From NCBI GenBank assembly GCA_937881155.1, contig CALGFI010000075.1, forward strand, positions 1-23,684: a stretch of 23,684 nt of DNA, read 5' to 3'. Source of the stretch: an uncultured bacterium. GTDB lineage: Bacteria; Actinomycetota; UBA4738; HRBIN12. Position numbers and translations under genes: made by a program. Under the pieces are notes generated by a model. It had not been told where the DNA came from and did no database searches. It saw only the letters and a program-made list of their open reading frames with translations. Positions 9,792 through 17,246 of the stretch are shown piece by piece. Within the stretch, counting starts at the first letter, position 1. Every line of letters starts with the position of its first letter.

Positions 9792-9808
9792 CCCTCTGCG
9801 AGATGTGA
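9788..9808 (+). other. Possible 6-codon bridging mini-ORF between purE and purB
   Basis: The purE stop overlaps a GTG (GTGA at 9788) that opens MTLCEM. The TGA of this frame overlaps the purB GTG as a second GTGA at 9805. Both ends therefore have the same 4-base overlap used directly at other junctions of this operon. purB has little Shine-Dalgarno sequence of its own. Chance cannot be excluded. Confidence 0.3.
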
Positions 9809-11100
9809 TCCCGCGGTACGCCCTTCCCCGGATTGCGGCTGTGTGGTCCGATGGCGCCCGCCTGCGCCACTGGCTGGAGATCGAGATCCTCGCCGTCGAG
9901 GCGTGGGCCCGGCTCGGCGTAGTGCCCGAGGCCGACGCGCGTCAGGTGCGGGAGCGCGCCGCGTTCGATCCGGCCCGCGTCGAGGAGCTCGAACGTGTTA
10001 CCAAGCACGACGTGGCCGCGTTCGTGCAGGACGTGGCCGAGTCGGTCGGCCCGGCCGGTCGATGGGTGCATTTCGGCCTGACGTCGTCCGACGTGCTCGA
10101 CACGGCGCTGGCCCTGCAACTTCGAGAGGCCGCCGACCTGTTGCTCGATGACGTCGAGCACCTGCTCGCCGTGACGAAGCGCCTGGCCCTCGAGCATCGC
10201 GACACCGTGATGGCGGGTCGGACGCACGGCGTCGTGGCCGAACCGACGAGCTTCGGTCACAAGGTGGCGCTGTGGGCGTTCCAGCTCGATCGCGATCGCG
10301 AGCGACTCCGTCGTGCCCGCGAGGAGGTGAGCGTCGGCGCCATCAGCGGCGCCGTTGGGACGTACGCGCAGGTCGATCCGCGGATCGAAGAAGAGGTGTG
10401 CGCGCGCCTCGGCCTCCGCCCGGTCGAGGCGTCGAACCAGATCGTCGCGCGCGACCGTCACGCCGAGTACCTCAGCGCGCTGGCGATCGCGGCCACGACG
10501 CTCGACGCGATCGCCACGGAGATCCGTCATCTCGCCCACACGGAGGTGCGTGAGGTGCAGGAGCCGTTCGCCGAGGGGCAGAGGGGCTCGAGCGCCATGC
10601 CGCACAAGCGGAACCCCGTGCGATGCGAGCGGATCACGGGTCTCGCGCGGGTGGTACGGGGCAACGCGCACGTCGCGCTGGAGAACGCCGTGCTGTGGCA
10701 CGAGCGCGACATCTCCCACTCATCGGCTGAACGGATCATCCTGCCGGACTCCACGATGGCGCTCGACTTCATGCTCGTCGAGACGGTGAAGATCCTCGAG
10801 GGTCTCGTCGTCTACCCACAACGGATGCGCGAGAACCTCGACGTCGGCGGTGGGCTCGCGTACTCGCAGAACGTGCTCCTCGCGCTCGTCGACTCGGGGA
10901 TGAGTCGGAACGAGGCGTACGCCATCGTGCAACGCGCCGCCGCGTCCGCGTGGGACGACGGTGCTTCCTTCCGCGAGATGATCGCGTCCGACCCCGAGGT
11001 GCGCGAGCGCATCCACGGCTCGCTCGACGAGCTGTTCGACCCGCTGCGCGCGCTTCGCCACCTCGACGTCGTGTTCGACCGGCTCGAGAAGGTCGAGTGA
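9805..11100 (+). CDS. purB: Adenylosuccinate lyase
   Basis: PurB removes fumarate both from SAICAR (giving AICAR) and from adenylosuccinate (giving AMP), so it serves both the de novo path and the PurA branch. At 431 residues it is normal length. The general-acid histidine lies in AGRTHGVVAEPTS near residues 137-149, and the fumarase-superfamily signature with the catalytic serine is GSSAMPHKRNP near 261-271. The GTG at 9805 gives MIPRYALPRIAAVWSD, matching the conserved family N-terminus (IPRY...W), so longer in-frame starts upstream inside purE are unlikely. It begins 13 bases after the purE stop and is followed by purC four bases after its own stop. Confidence 0.97.
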   Translation: MIPRYALPRIAAVWSDGARLRHWLEIEILAVEAWARLGVVPEADARQVRERAAFDPARVEELERVTKHDVAAFVQDVAESVGPAGRWVHFGLTSSDVLDTALALQLREAADLLLDDVEHLLAVTKRLALEHRDTVMAGRTHGVVAEPTSFGHKVALWAFQLDRDRERLRRAREEVSVGAISGAVGTYAQVDPRIEEEVCARLGLRPVEASNQIVARDRHAEYLSALAIAATTLDAIATEIRHLAHTEVREVQEPFAEGQRGSSAMPHKRNPVRCERITGLARVVRGNAHVALENAVLWHERDISHSSAERIILPDSTMALDFMLVETVKILEGLVVYPQRMRENLDVGGGLAYSQNVLLALVDSGMSRNEAYAIVQRAAASAWDDGASFREMIASDPEVRERIHGSLDELFDPLRALRHLDVVFDRLEKVE

Positions 11101-11108
11101 ACGCGTGA
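11097..11108 (+). other. Possible 3-codon bridging mini-ORF between purB and purC
   Basis: GTGAACGCGTGA links the genes. The first GTGA overlaps the purB stop and the last overlaps the purC GTG start, with the frame reading M-N-A-stop. It is so short that on its own it means little; it matters only as part of the pattern at other pur junctions. Confidence 0.25.
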
Positions 11109-12055
11109 GCGAGGCGGCCGTGAACCTTCACTCGCGGGGAAAGGTGCGCGACGCGTACGAGGCCGGCGACGAACGCCTGCTCCTCGTGGCCACGGATCGG
11201 ATCAGCGCGTTCGACGTCGTGCTCCCGAACCCGATCCCCGACAAGGGGCGCGTGCTCACCGGCCTCACGCTGTTCTGGCTCGAGCGAACGCGCGACCTGA
11301 TCGCCAACCACCTTCTGAGCGCCGACCGACGCGACTTCCCCGAGCCGTTCCGGAGCGAGCCCGCTCTGGCGGGGCGGGCGATGCTCGCGCGGAAGGCGAA
11401 GGTCGTCCCGGTCGAATGCGTCGCTCGCGGATTCCTCACCGGCTCGGGCCTCATGCAGTACCGAGCCGAGGGGCACGTGTGCGGCGTTCCGCTGCCGCCC
11501 GGTCTGCATGAAGCTCACAAGCTCTCCGAGCCGATCTTCACCCCAACGACGAAGGCCCAGGAGGGGCACGACCTTCCGCTCACGTTCGAGCAGACCGTGG
11601 ACGTCGTGGGAAAGGGTCTCGCCGAGAAGCTCCGCGAGATCACGATCGCGCTGTACGAGCGCGGCGCCGAGGTCGCCGCCGAACGCGGCATCCTCGTCGC
11701 CGACACCAAGTTCGAGTTCGGTTTCGCCGACGGCGAGCTCATCCTGATCGACGAGGTGCTCACGCCGGACTCGTCGCGGTTCTGGCCGGCCGACGGCTAC
11801 ACGCCCGGCCGCGTGCAGCCCTCGTTCGACAAGCAGTTCGTGCGCGACTGGCTCGACGCAAGCGGATGGGACCACGAGCCGCCGGCTCCTGACCTGCCGT
11901 CCGAGGTGATCGAGCGCACCGGGTCGAAGTACCGCGAGGCGTACGAGCGCGTCACCGGCGATCGATGGGATCACTACCGTCACCGGATGGGCGTGATGAC
12001 GGACAACGACTGGGAGCGCGCGTCGGTGGACCTCGCGCGTCTCGAAGGCACGTGA
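11105..12055 (+). CDS. purC: SAICAR synthase
   Basis: PurC joins CAIR and aspartate with ATP to make SAICAR, the substrate of PurB. The protein is 316 residues, the longer form seen in many actinobacteria and yeast, compared with about 237 in E. coli. Motifs include GKVRD at 12-16 (nucleotide loop), ATDRISAFDVV just after it, the substrate loop ECVARGFLTGSG, and LIDEVLTPDSSRFW in the last third. The GTG start at 11105 leaves the usual short lead before GKVRD. The stop overlaps the purS start by four bases. Placed between purB and purS, it completes the CAIR to AICAR segment within this operon. Confidence 0.97.
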   Translation: MSEAAVNLHSRGKVRDAYEAGDERLLLVATDRISAFDVVLPNPIPDKGRVLTGLTLFWLERTRDLIANHLLSADRRDFPEPFRSEPALAGRAMLARKAKVVPVECVARGFLTGSGLMQYRAEGHVCGVPLPPGLHEAHKLSEPIFTPTTKAQEGHDLPLTFEQTVDVVGKGLAEKLREITIALYERGAEVAAERGILVADTKFEFGFADGELILIDEVLTPDSSRFWPADGYTPGRVQPSFDKQFVRDWLDASGWDHEPPAPDLPSEVIERTGSKYREAYERVTGDRWDHYRHRMGVMTDNDWERASVDLARLEGT

Positions 12056-12327
12056 GGTACGTCGCGCGCGTCGAGGTCTCGCTCAAGCCCGGACTCCTCG
12101 ACCCGCAGGGCAAAGCGATCGAAGGGTCGCTGCCCGCGCTCGGCTGGTCGAACGTGTCCGACGTCCGCGTCGGCAAATACGTTCGTCTCGTCGTCGATGC
12201 AACCGACCTGGAGGCGGCGACGACCCAGGTCGGAGATATGTCGCGCCGGCTCCTGTCGAACCCCGTCATCGAGGACGCGGTGATCCGCGAGGTCGTCGAG
12301 GACGCGGTGGGGAACGGCCGAGCGTGA
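12052..12327 (+). CDS. purS: FGAM synthase subunit PurS
   Basis: PurS is the small dimeric subunit that bridges PurQ and PurL in the three-part FGAM synthase of most non-proteobacterial bacteria. The 91-residue protein has the family pattern: a first strand YVARVEVSLKPGLLDPQGKAI, then SLPALGWSNVSDVRVGKYVRL, and the helical end with LLSNPVIEDAVI. I chose the GTG at 12052 because the protein then begins at the first conserved strand and it overlaps the purC stop as GTGA; the frame is open further upstream, but that stretch lies inside purC. Its own stop overlaps the purQ start in the same way, which would favour equal output of the three subunits. Confidence 0.96.
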   Translation: MRYVARVEVSLKPGLLDPQGKAIEGSLPALGWSNVSDVRVGKYVRLVVDATDLEAATTQVGDMSRRLLSNPVIEDAVIREVVEDAVGNGRA

Positions 12328-13049
12328 CCGCCCGCGCGCCACGGGTCGGCGTCGTCACGTTCCCCGGATCCCTCGACGACCGCGACGCGGTTCGCGCCGT
12401 GCGAGCGATGGGCGGTGAGGCCGTTCCGCTCTGGCACGGCGAACGCGACCTTGGCGGCGCGGACGCGGTGATCCTTCCCGGCGGGTTCTCCTACGGCGAC
12501 TACCTGCGGACCGGCGCGATCGCGCGGTTCGCGCCGGTGATGGAGGAGCTGCGCGCGTTCGCCGATGCCGGGCGGCCGGTCGTCGGGATCTGCAACGGGT
12601 TTCAGATCCTCTGCGAGGCGAGCCTCCTGCCGGGCGCCCTCATCCGGAATGCCGGCAGGCGGTTCGTCTGCCGCTGGGTGGACGTCCGCGTCGAGACGTC
12701 GCTCTCGCCGCTCACCGCCGGGCTCGTCGCCGGCGAGGTGCTCCGCGTTCCCGTGAAGCACGGCGAAGGCCAGTTCGTCGCCCGTGGGGACGAGCTCGAT
12801 CGGATGGAGGGCGATGGACTTGTGGTGTTCCGCTACTGCGATCCCGACGGCGCCTTGGGGGCGGAGCACAACCCGAACGGCAGCGCCGCCGCCATCGCCG
12901 GCGTTCGCAACGAGGCGGGCAACGTCGTCGGCCTGATGCCGCATCCCGAGCACGCGATCGATCCGGATCTCGGGCCGACGGGTGGGCAGCCGATGTTCGC
13001 TGCCCTTTTGCAGTCTGCCCTCGAACCGGTCGCCTCAGGGATCAGGTGA
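12324..13049 (+). CDS. purQ: FGAM synthase glutaminase subunit PurQ
   Basis: PurQ is a class I glutamine amidotransferase that releases ammonia for PurL. In its 241 residues the nucleophile is C90 in GICNGFQIL, and the catalytic histidine and glutamate are H207 and E209 in MPHPEH. PGGFSYGDYLR (52-62) and KHGEGQF (145-151) are also typical of the PurQ branch, as opposed to GuaA or HisH. The GTG start overlaps the purS stop by four bases, and the stop overlaps the purL GTG in the same way. GGGGAA lies about eight bases before the start as a partial ribosome site. Confidence 0.97.
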   Translation: MTARAPRVGVVTFPGSLDDRDAVRAVRAMGGEAVPLWHGERDLGGADAVILPGGFSYGDYLRTGAIARFAPVMEELRAFADAGRPVVGICNGFQILCEASLLPGALIRNAGRRFVCRWVDVRVETSLSPLTAGLVAGEVLRVPVKHGEGQFVARGDELDRMEGDGLVVFRYCDPDGALGAEHNPNGSAAAIAGVRNEAGNVVGLMPHPEHAIDPDLGPTGGQPMFAALLQSALEPVASGIR

Positions 13050-15265
13050 ACGAGCCGCTTCATCGACGGCTCGGGCTCACCGATGATGAGCTCGAGTCGA
13101 TCAGCTCGACGATCGGTCGCGATCCGAACCCCACCGAACTCGCGATGTACGCCGCGATGTGGTCCGAGCACTGCTCGTACAAGAGCTCGAAGGTGCACCT
13201 ACGCAACCTGCCGACCGACGGTCCACGCGTCCTCGTCGGCCCCGGGCAGGACGCGGGCGCGATCGACGTCGGCGACGGAGTCGCCGTCGTGTTCAAGATG
13301 GAATCGCACTCGCACCCGAGCGCGGTCGAGCCGTACCAGGGCGCGGCCACCGGGGTTGGTGGCATCGTCCGCGACATCATCTCGATGGGAGCGCGCCCGA
13401 TCGCGTTGCTCGACCCGCTCCGGTTCGGGCCGCTGACGGACGAGCGCAATCGCTGGCTCTTCGACGGCGTCGTTGCCGGCATCGGCGGTTACGGCAACTG
13501 CATCGGCGTCCCCACCGTCGGCGGCGAAGTCCACTTTGGGGCGCCGCACTCGGCGAACCCGACGATCAACGTGATGTGCCTGGGGATCGCACCGGCCGAT
13601 CGGTTGGTCACGGCTGCGAAGGCGCCACCGGCGGGGTCGCTGCTGGTTCTGTTCGGCGCGTCGACCGGCCGGGACGGTATCGGCGGCGTGTCGGTGCTCG
13701 CCTCGCGAACGCTCGAGGACGACGCGGCCGAGAGCCGGCCGAGCGTGCAGATCGGCGATCCGTTCGCCGGCAAGCTCCTGATCGAGGCCTCGATGGAGAT
13801 GGTCGAGCGCGGCCTGCTCGAAGGTCTGCAGGATCTCGGCGGCGCCGGACTGACGTGCGCGGCGAGCGAGACGGCGACGCGGGCGGGTCTCGGGGCGGAA
13901 GTTGACCTCGACACCGTTCCGCTCCGCCAGGACGATCTCGAGCCGTTCGAGATCCTGACGAGCGAGTCGCAGGAGCGGATGTTGGCGGTCGTCGTCCCGG
14001 AGCGTATGGACGACGTGATCGAGGTGTGCACGCGATGGGGCCTTGGCGCAGCAGTCATCGGTCGGCTGCTCGACGAGGGCGGAACGCTGGATGTCCGGCA
14101 CCGCGGCGCCGAGGTCGCGCGGGTACCGGCTCGTTCGCTCGCCGATGGCGCGCCGGTCTACTCGCGGCCGATGTCGGTGCCGCTCGAACGCGACGACCTC
14201 CTCGCCGACGACCCGACCTTCACCACGATGACCACGCCGGTCGGCGACGCGCTGCTCCGCATGCTCTCCGCGCCGAACGTCGCGAGCAAGCGCTGGGTCT
14301 GGGAGCAGTACGACTCCATCGTGCAGGGAGGGACGGTCCTCGGCCCGGGCGGTGACGCCGCGCTCGTCCGCATCGAGGGAACGCTGAAGGCGCTCGCGCT
14401 CGCCACGGACGGAAAGGGTCGATACGGCGCGCTCGACCCGTACCTCGGCGCGGCACATGCCGTCGCGGAATCGGCACGAAACGTCGCGTGCACGGGCGCA
14501 ACGCCGCTCGCCATCACCAACTGTCTGAACTTCGGCAACCCGGAGCGCCCCGAGGTCATGTGGCAGTTCGCCGAGTCGATCCGGGGGATCGCCGATGCCT
14601 GCCGTGCGATCGAGACGCCCGTTACGGGTGGGAACGTGAGCTTCTACAACGAGTCGGGAGACTCGGCGATCTGGCCGACCGCCGTGATCGGCATGGTCGG
14701 GCTCATCCACGACTACCGGCTCGCCGTGCGCCATGCGTTCGGCGACGGAACGCTGGTGTACGTCATGGGCGAAACCTTCCCGGAGCTCGGCGGTTCCGAG
14801 TTCGCCGAGTCCGTTCTCGGTGTCGTCGCCGGTCGGCCGCCTGCCCTCGATCTGGAACGCGAACGTTCTCTCCATTCCCTCCTTGTCGATTCGGCACGGA
14901 GGGACCTGATCCGCTCGGCGCACGACTGCGGCGACGGTGGCCTGGCGATCGCGCTCGCGGAGTCCGCGATGGCCGGCAGTACCGGGTTCGCCGTGTCGAT
15001 CCCCGGCGACCTGCCGTCGCACGTGGCGCTCTTCGCCGAATCGGCCTCTCGCGCCGTCGTCACCGTCGATCCCGCTCGAGCGTCCGAGCTCGAGGATCTG
15101 GCCGCTGATCTGCGGGTGCCGTTCGCGCGGATCGGCGAAACGGGCGGGCCGCGGATGGTGTTCGACCAGATCGCCGACGTCACCGTGGACGAGGCCACGG
15201 CGACGTACGAGGACGCGATCCCCAAGCTCATGTCGGGCGAGCGCGTCCTGCGAGAGGCCGGGTGA
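13046..15265 (+). CDS. purL: FGAM synthase subunit PurL (small form)
   Basis: PurL turns FGAR, ATP and ammonia (from PurQ) into FGAM. At 739 residues this is the small form without fused glutaminase, consistent with the separate purS and purQ genes. The N-terminal block MWSEHCSYKSSK contains the conserved histidine H42. ESHSHPSAVEPYQGAATGVGG follows as the first ATP/metal-binding region. The second AIRS-like half has VLGPGGDAAL, NCLNFGNPE and HDCGDGGLAIALAES. The GTG start overlaps the purQ stop; no better start is near. The stop overlaps the GTG of the sulfite-oxidase-like gene by four bases, so that gene is likely translated by the same ribosomes. Confidence 0.97.
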   Translation: MNEPLHRRLGLTDDELESISSTIGRDPNPTELAMYAAMWSEHCSYKSSKVHLRNLPTDGPRVLVGPGQDAGAIDVGDGVAVVFKMESHSHPSAVEPYQGAATGVGGIVRDIISMGARPIALLDPLRFGPLTDERNRWLFDGVVAGIGGYGNCIGVPTVGGEVHFGAPHSANPTINVMCLGIAPADRLVTAAKAPPAGSLLVLFGASTGRDGIGGVSVLASRTLEDDAAESRPSVQIGDPFAGKLLIEASMEMVERGLLEGLQDLGGAGLTCAASETATRAGLGAEVDLDTVPLRQDDLEPFEILTSESQERMLAVVVPERMDDVIEVCTRWGLGAAVIGRLLDEGGTLDVRHRGAEVARVPARSLADGAPVYSRPMSVPLERDDLLADDPTFTTMTTPVGDALLRMLSAPNVASKRWVWEQYDSIVQGGTVLGPGGDAALVRIEGTLKALALATDGKGRYGALDPYLGAAHAVAESARNVACTGATPLAITNCLNFGNPERPEVMWQFAESIRGIADACRAIETPVTGGNVSFYNESGDSAIWPTAVIGMVGLIHDYRLAVRHAFGDGTLVYVMGETFPELGGSEFAESVLGVVAGRPPALDLERERSLHSLLVDSARRDLIRSAHDCGDGGLAIALAESAMAGSTGFAVSIPGDLPSHVALFAESASRAVVTVDPARASELEDLAADLRVPFARIGETGGPRMVFDQIADVTVDEATATYEDAIPKLMSGERVLREAG

Positions 15266-16332
15266 AGTCCGTGGCCGACGTGGCGGGCATCACGCGTGAG
15301 GAGCTTCAGCTCGCGGCCCGCAATCACGGGATGCCACTCGAGGCGCTGCGGTATGACGTGACGCCGCCCGGCCTGCATTACCTGCTGATCCACTACGACA
15401 TCCCGCAGATCGACGCCGACGCGTGGCGGCTGCGCGTCGGGGGTCTCATCACTCGCCCGCTCGAGCTCTCCCTCTCGGATCTTCGTCAACGCACGACGGT
15501 CACACGCGCCGTCACGCTCGAGTGCGCCGGGAACGGACGCGCGTTGCTCGAACCGCGACCGCTCAGCCAGCCGTGGCTCCTGGAGGCGGTGGGCACCGCT
15601 GAATGGACGGGCGTGCCGCTTCGCGACGTGCTCGAGGAAGCGGGCGTCGAGCCCGGCGCTGCCGAGCTCGTCTTCACCGGGCTCGATCGCGGCGTCGAGG
15701 GCGAGATCGAGCAGGCGTACGAACGCAGCCTGTCGATCGACGAGTCGATGCGCGAGGACGTCCTGTTGGCGTTCGCGATGAACGGACAGGCGCTTCCCCC
15801 GCAGCACGGCGCCCCGCTGCGCCTGATCGTCCCCGGCTGGTACGGCATGACCAGCGTGAAGTGGCTCTCACGCATCACGGCGGTGGGGGAGGAGTTCGGC
15901 GGCTATCAGATGGCGACGAGCTACCGGTTCCGTTCGGATCCCGACGAGGTGGGCGAGGCGGTCACCCGGATCCGCCCGCGGAGCCTGATGATCCCGCCCG
16001 GCATCCCGGAGTTCCTCACGCGCAGCCGCGTCCTCGACGCCGGAACGCACACCCTCGTCGGCCGCGCGTGGTCCGGCCTCGGCGCGATCGAACGTGTCGA
16101 GTTCAGCCAGGACGACGGCGCGACATGGTCGGACGCCCGCCTGCACCCGCCGCATCGCGACGCGTCGGCGTGGCGAGGGTGGTCTTCCGAGTGGGCTGCA
16201 TCGGCGGGCGAGCGCGTCCTGTGCTGCCGCGCGACGGATTCCACCGGCGCCATGCAGCCGCTCGAAGCCAGTTGGAACGTCGGCGGCTACGCGAACAACG
16301 CCGTCCAGCGCGTGCCCGTCCTCGTGCGCTGA
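15262..16332 (+). CDS. Sulfite-oxidase-family molybdenum oxidoreductase
   Basis: This 356-residue protein has the two-domain layout of the sulfite oxidase family. The molybdopterin-binding domain (about 30-215) contains the molybdenum-ligand cysteine C88 in TLECAGNGR and HGAPLRLIVPGWYG followed by VKWLSRI. The immunoglobulin-like dimerisation domain (about 235-355) has GRAWSG, VEFSQDDGATW and RATDSTGAMQP. No heme b5 domain, signal peptide or Tat motif is present, so it should be cytosolic and need a separate electron acceptor. Sulfite is the textbook substrate, but many bacterial members have unknown ones. The GTG overlaps the purL stop as GTGA, making it the last gene of the purine operon. 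It converges with the lipoprotein gene, 14 bases away. No molybdenum-cofactor genes are in the window. Confidence 0.9.
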   Translation: MKSVADVAGITREELQLAARNHGMPLEALRYDVTPPGLHYLLIHYDIPQIDADAWRLRVGGLITRPLELSLSDLRQRTTVTRAVTLECAGNGRALLEPRPLSQPWLLEAVGTAEWTGVPLRDVLEEAGVEPGAAELVFTGLDRGVEGEIEQAYERSLSIDESMREDVLLAFAMNGQALPPQHGAPLRLIVPGWYGMTSVKWLSRITAVGEEFGGYQMATSYRFRSDPDEVGEAVTRIRPRSLMIPPGIPEFLTRSRVLDAGTHTLVGRAWSGLGAIERVEFSQDDGATWSDARLHPPHRDASAWRGWSSEWAASAGERVLCCRATDSTGAMQPLEASWNVGGYANNAVQRVPVLVR

Positions 16333-16346
16333 ATGCTCGCACGTCG

Positions 16347-17246
16347 CTAGCCGACCAACGTCACGGGGACCTCCACGACGTTGATCGGCTCGCCGTTCTC
16401 GGCGCTCGATTCGTAGACGCGCACGATCCCGGCCTGGGTCCGGTCGACATCGTAGTCGACCGCCTCCGAGTACTCGCCGCGACACCCGGTTCCGCACGTG
16501 GCCGTCGTGAACGTGCGCACGATCTCGTTCCCCGCGGCGTCGAGGACGCTGATGCTCACGGTCGCCTCGAATACGTTCGCGGTACCCGTGACCGTGATGG
16601 GGCTCCCGGCTCGCTCGCCGACGACCGGCGTCTGCACGAGTATGGGCGGTAGCAGGTCGGCCCACGTCTCACGGGTCATGTAGTCGTCGAGGACGATCCC
16701 CGCCTCAGAGAAGAACTCTCCGACGGGCTGCCCGTCGAGGGTGAAGGTCACCTCGTCGACGGACCCGAACTGCGTCAGCGTGTACGTCAGCTGTGCCAAG
16801 CGCAGGAACATCGACGCGGACCCGCCGCCCGATTCGTACTCGCCCGACAGATCCGCGGTCGCGAGGCCGTCCTCGATGGAAAGCGACAGTAGCTCTGTGC
16901 CCAGTGGAATCGCGGTGAAGACTCCCACATCCCGTTCGGCCTGGGTCGGGCCGTCGAACAGGGCGTTCAGCGCCGCCGTGCCGATCGCGGGGTCGAACGG
17001 CTCGGTGCGTTCGGTCGCGAACAGCCACGGTCCGTTGCCGTGACCGAACCACACCTCGTAGCTCATCGTGTCGTCCTGCGGCTCGGAGCTGGTCTCACCC
17101 GAAGGGGTCGCCCTCGGCGACGGCTCATCGTTTGCGCTGGGCAGGGGATCTCCTCTGACGGGTCCCAGAGTGCCGGCGTTGCGGTCAGCGCAGGCCGTCG
17201 CCAGGAGCGCCAGGCTCGCGCACAGAACCACGATCCGCCTGATCAT
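16347..17246 (-). CDS. Lipoprotein with GerMN and Gmad2 domains
   Basis: The 299-residue product begins with a lipoprotein signal peptide: positive MIRR, a hydrophobic stretch, and the cysteine C19 in LLATAC, followed by a Pro/Ser-rich linker to about residue 60. Residues 62-185 look like a GerMN domain (FDPAIGTAALNALFDGPTQAE, then IPLGTELLSLSIEDGLATADLS). Residues 205-299 look like the immunoglobulin-like Gmad2 domain often paired with GerMN (SPITVTGTANVFEATVSI, and C251/C255). It should sit on the outer face of the membrane. ATG at 17246 has AAGGAGG six bases upstream. The first 62 bases overlap the kinase gene, so it is the third gene of that operon. A GerMN lipoprotein after a response regulator and kinase recalls LpqB, though LpqB has a beta-propeller instead of Gmad2. 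Confidence 0.88.
   Translation of the reverse strand: MIRRIVVLCASLALLATACADRNAGTLGPVRGDPLPSANDEPSPRATPSGETSSEPQDDTMSYEVWFGHGNGPWLFATERTEPFDPAIGTAALNALFDGPTQAERDVGVFTAIPLGTELLSLSIEDGLATADLSGEYESGGGSASMFLRLAQLTYTLTQFGSVDEVTFTLDGQPVGEFFSEAGIVLDDYMTRETWADLLPPILVQTPVVGERAGSPITVTGTANVFEATVSISVLDAAGNEIVRTFTTATCGTGCRGEYSEAVDYDVDRTQAGIVRVYESSAENGEPINVVEVPVTLVG

Noticed and set aside
10769..11983. 404-codon minus-strand frame opposite purB and purC
   Set aside because: It overlaps two certain genes and has low-complexity arginine-rich sequence; it is a shadow frame.
13199..15022. 607-codon open frame on the minus strand opposite purL
   Set aside because: It lies fully inside a clear purL gene. Its translation is rich in R, D and H with no domain pattern, as expected for an antisense frame in GC-rich DNA.
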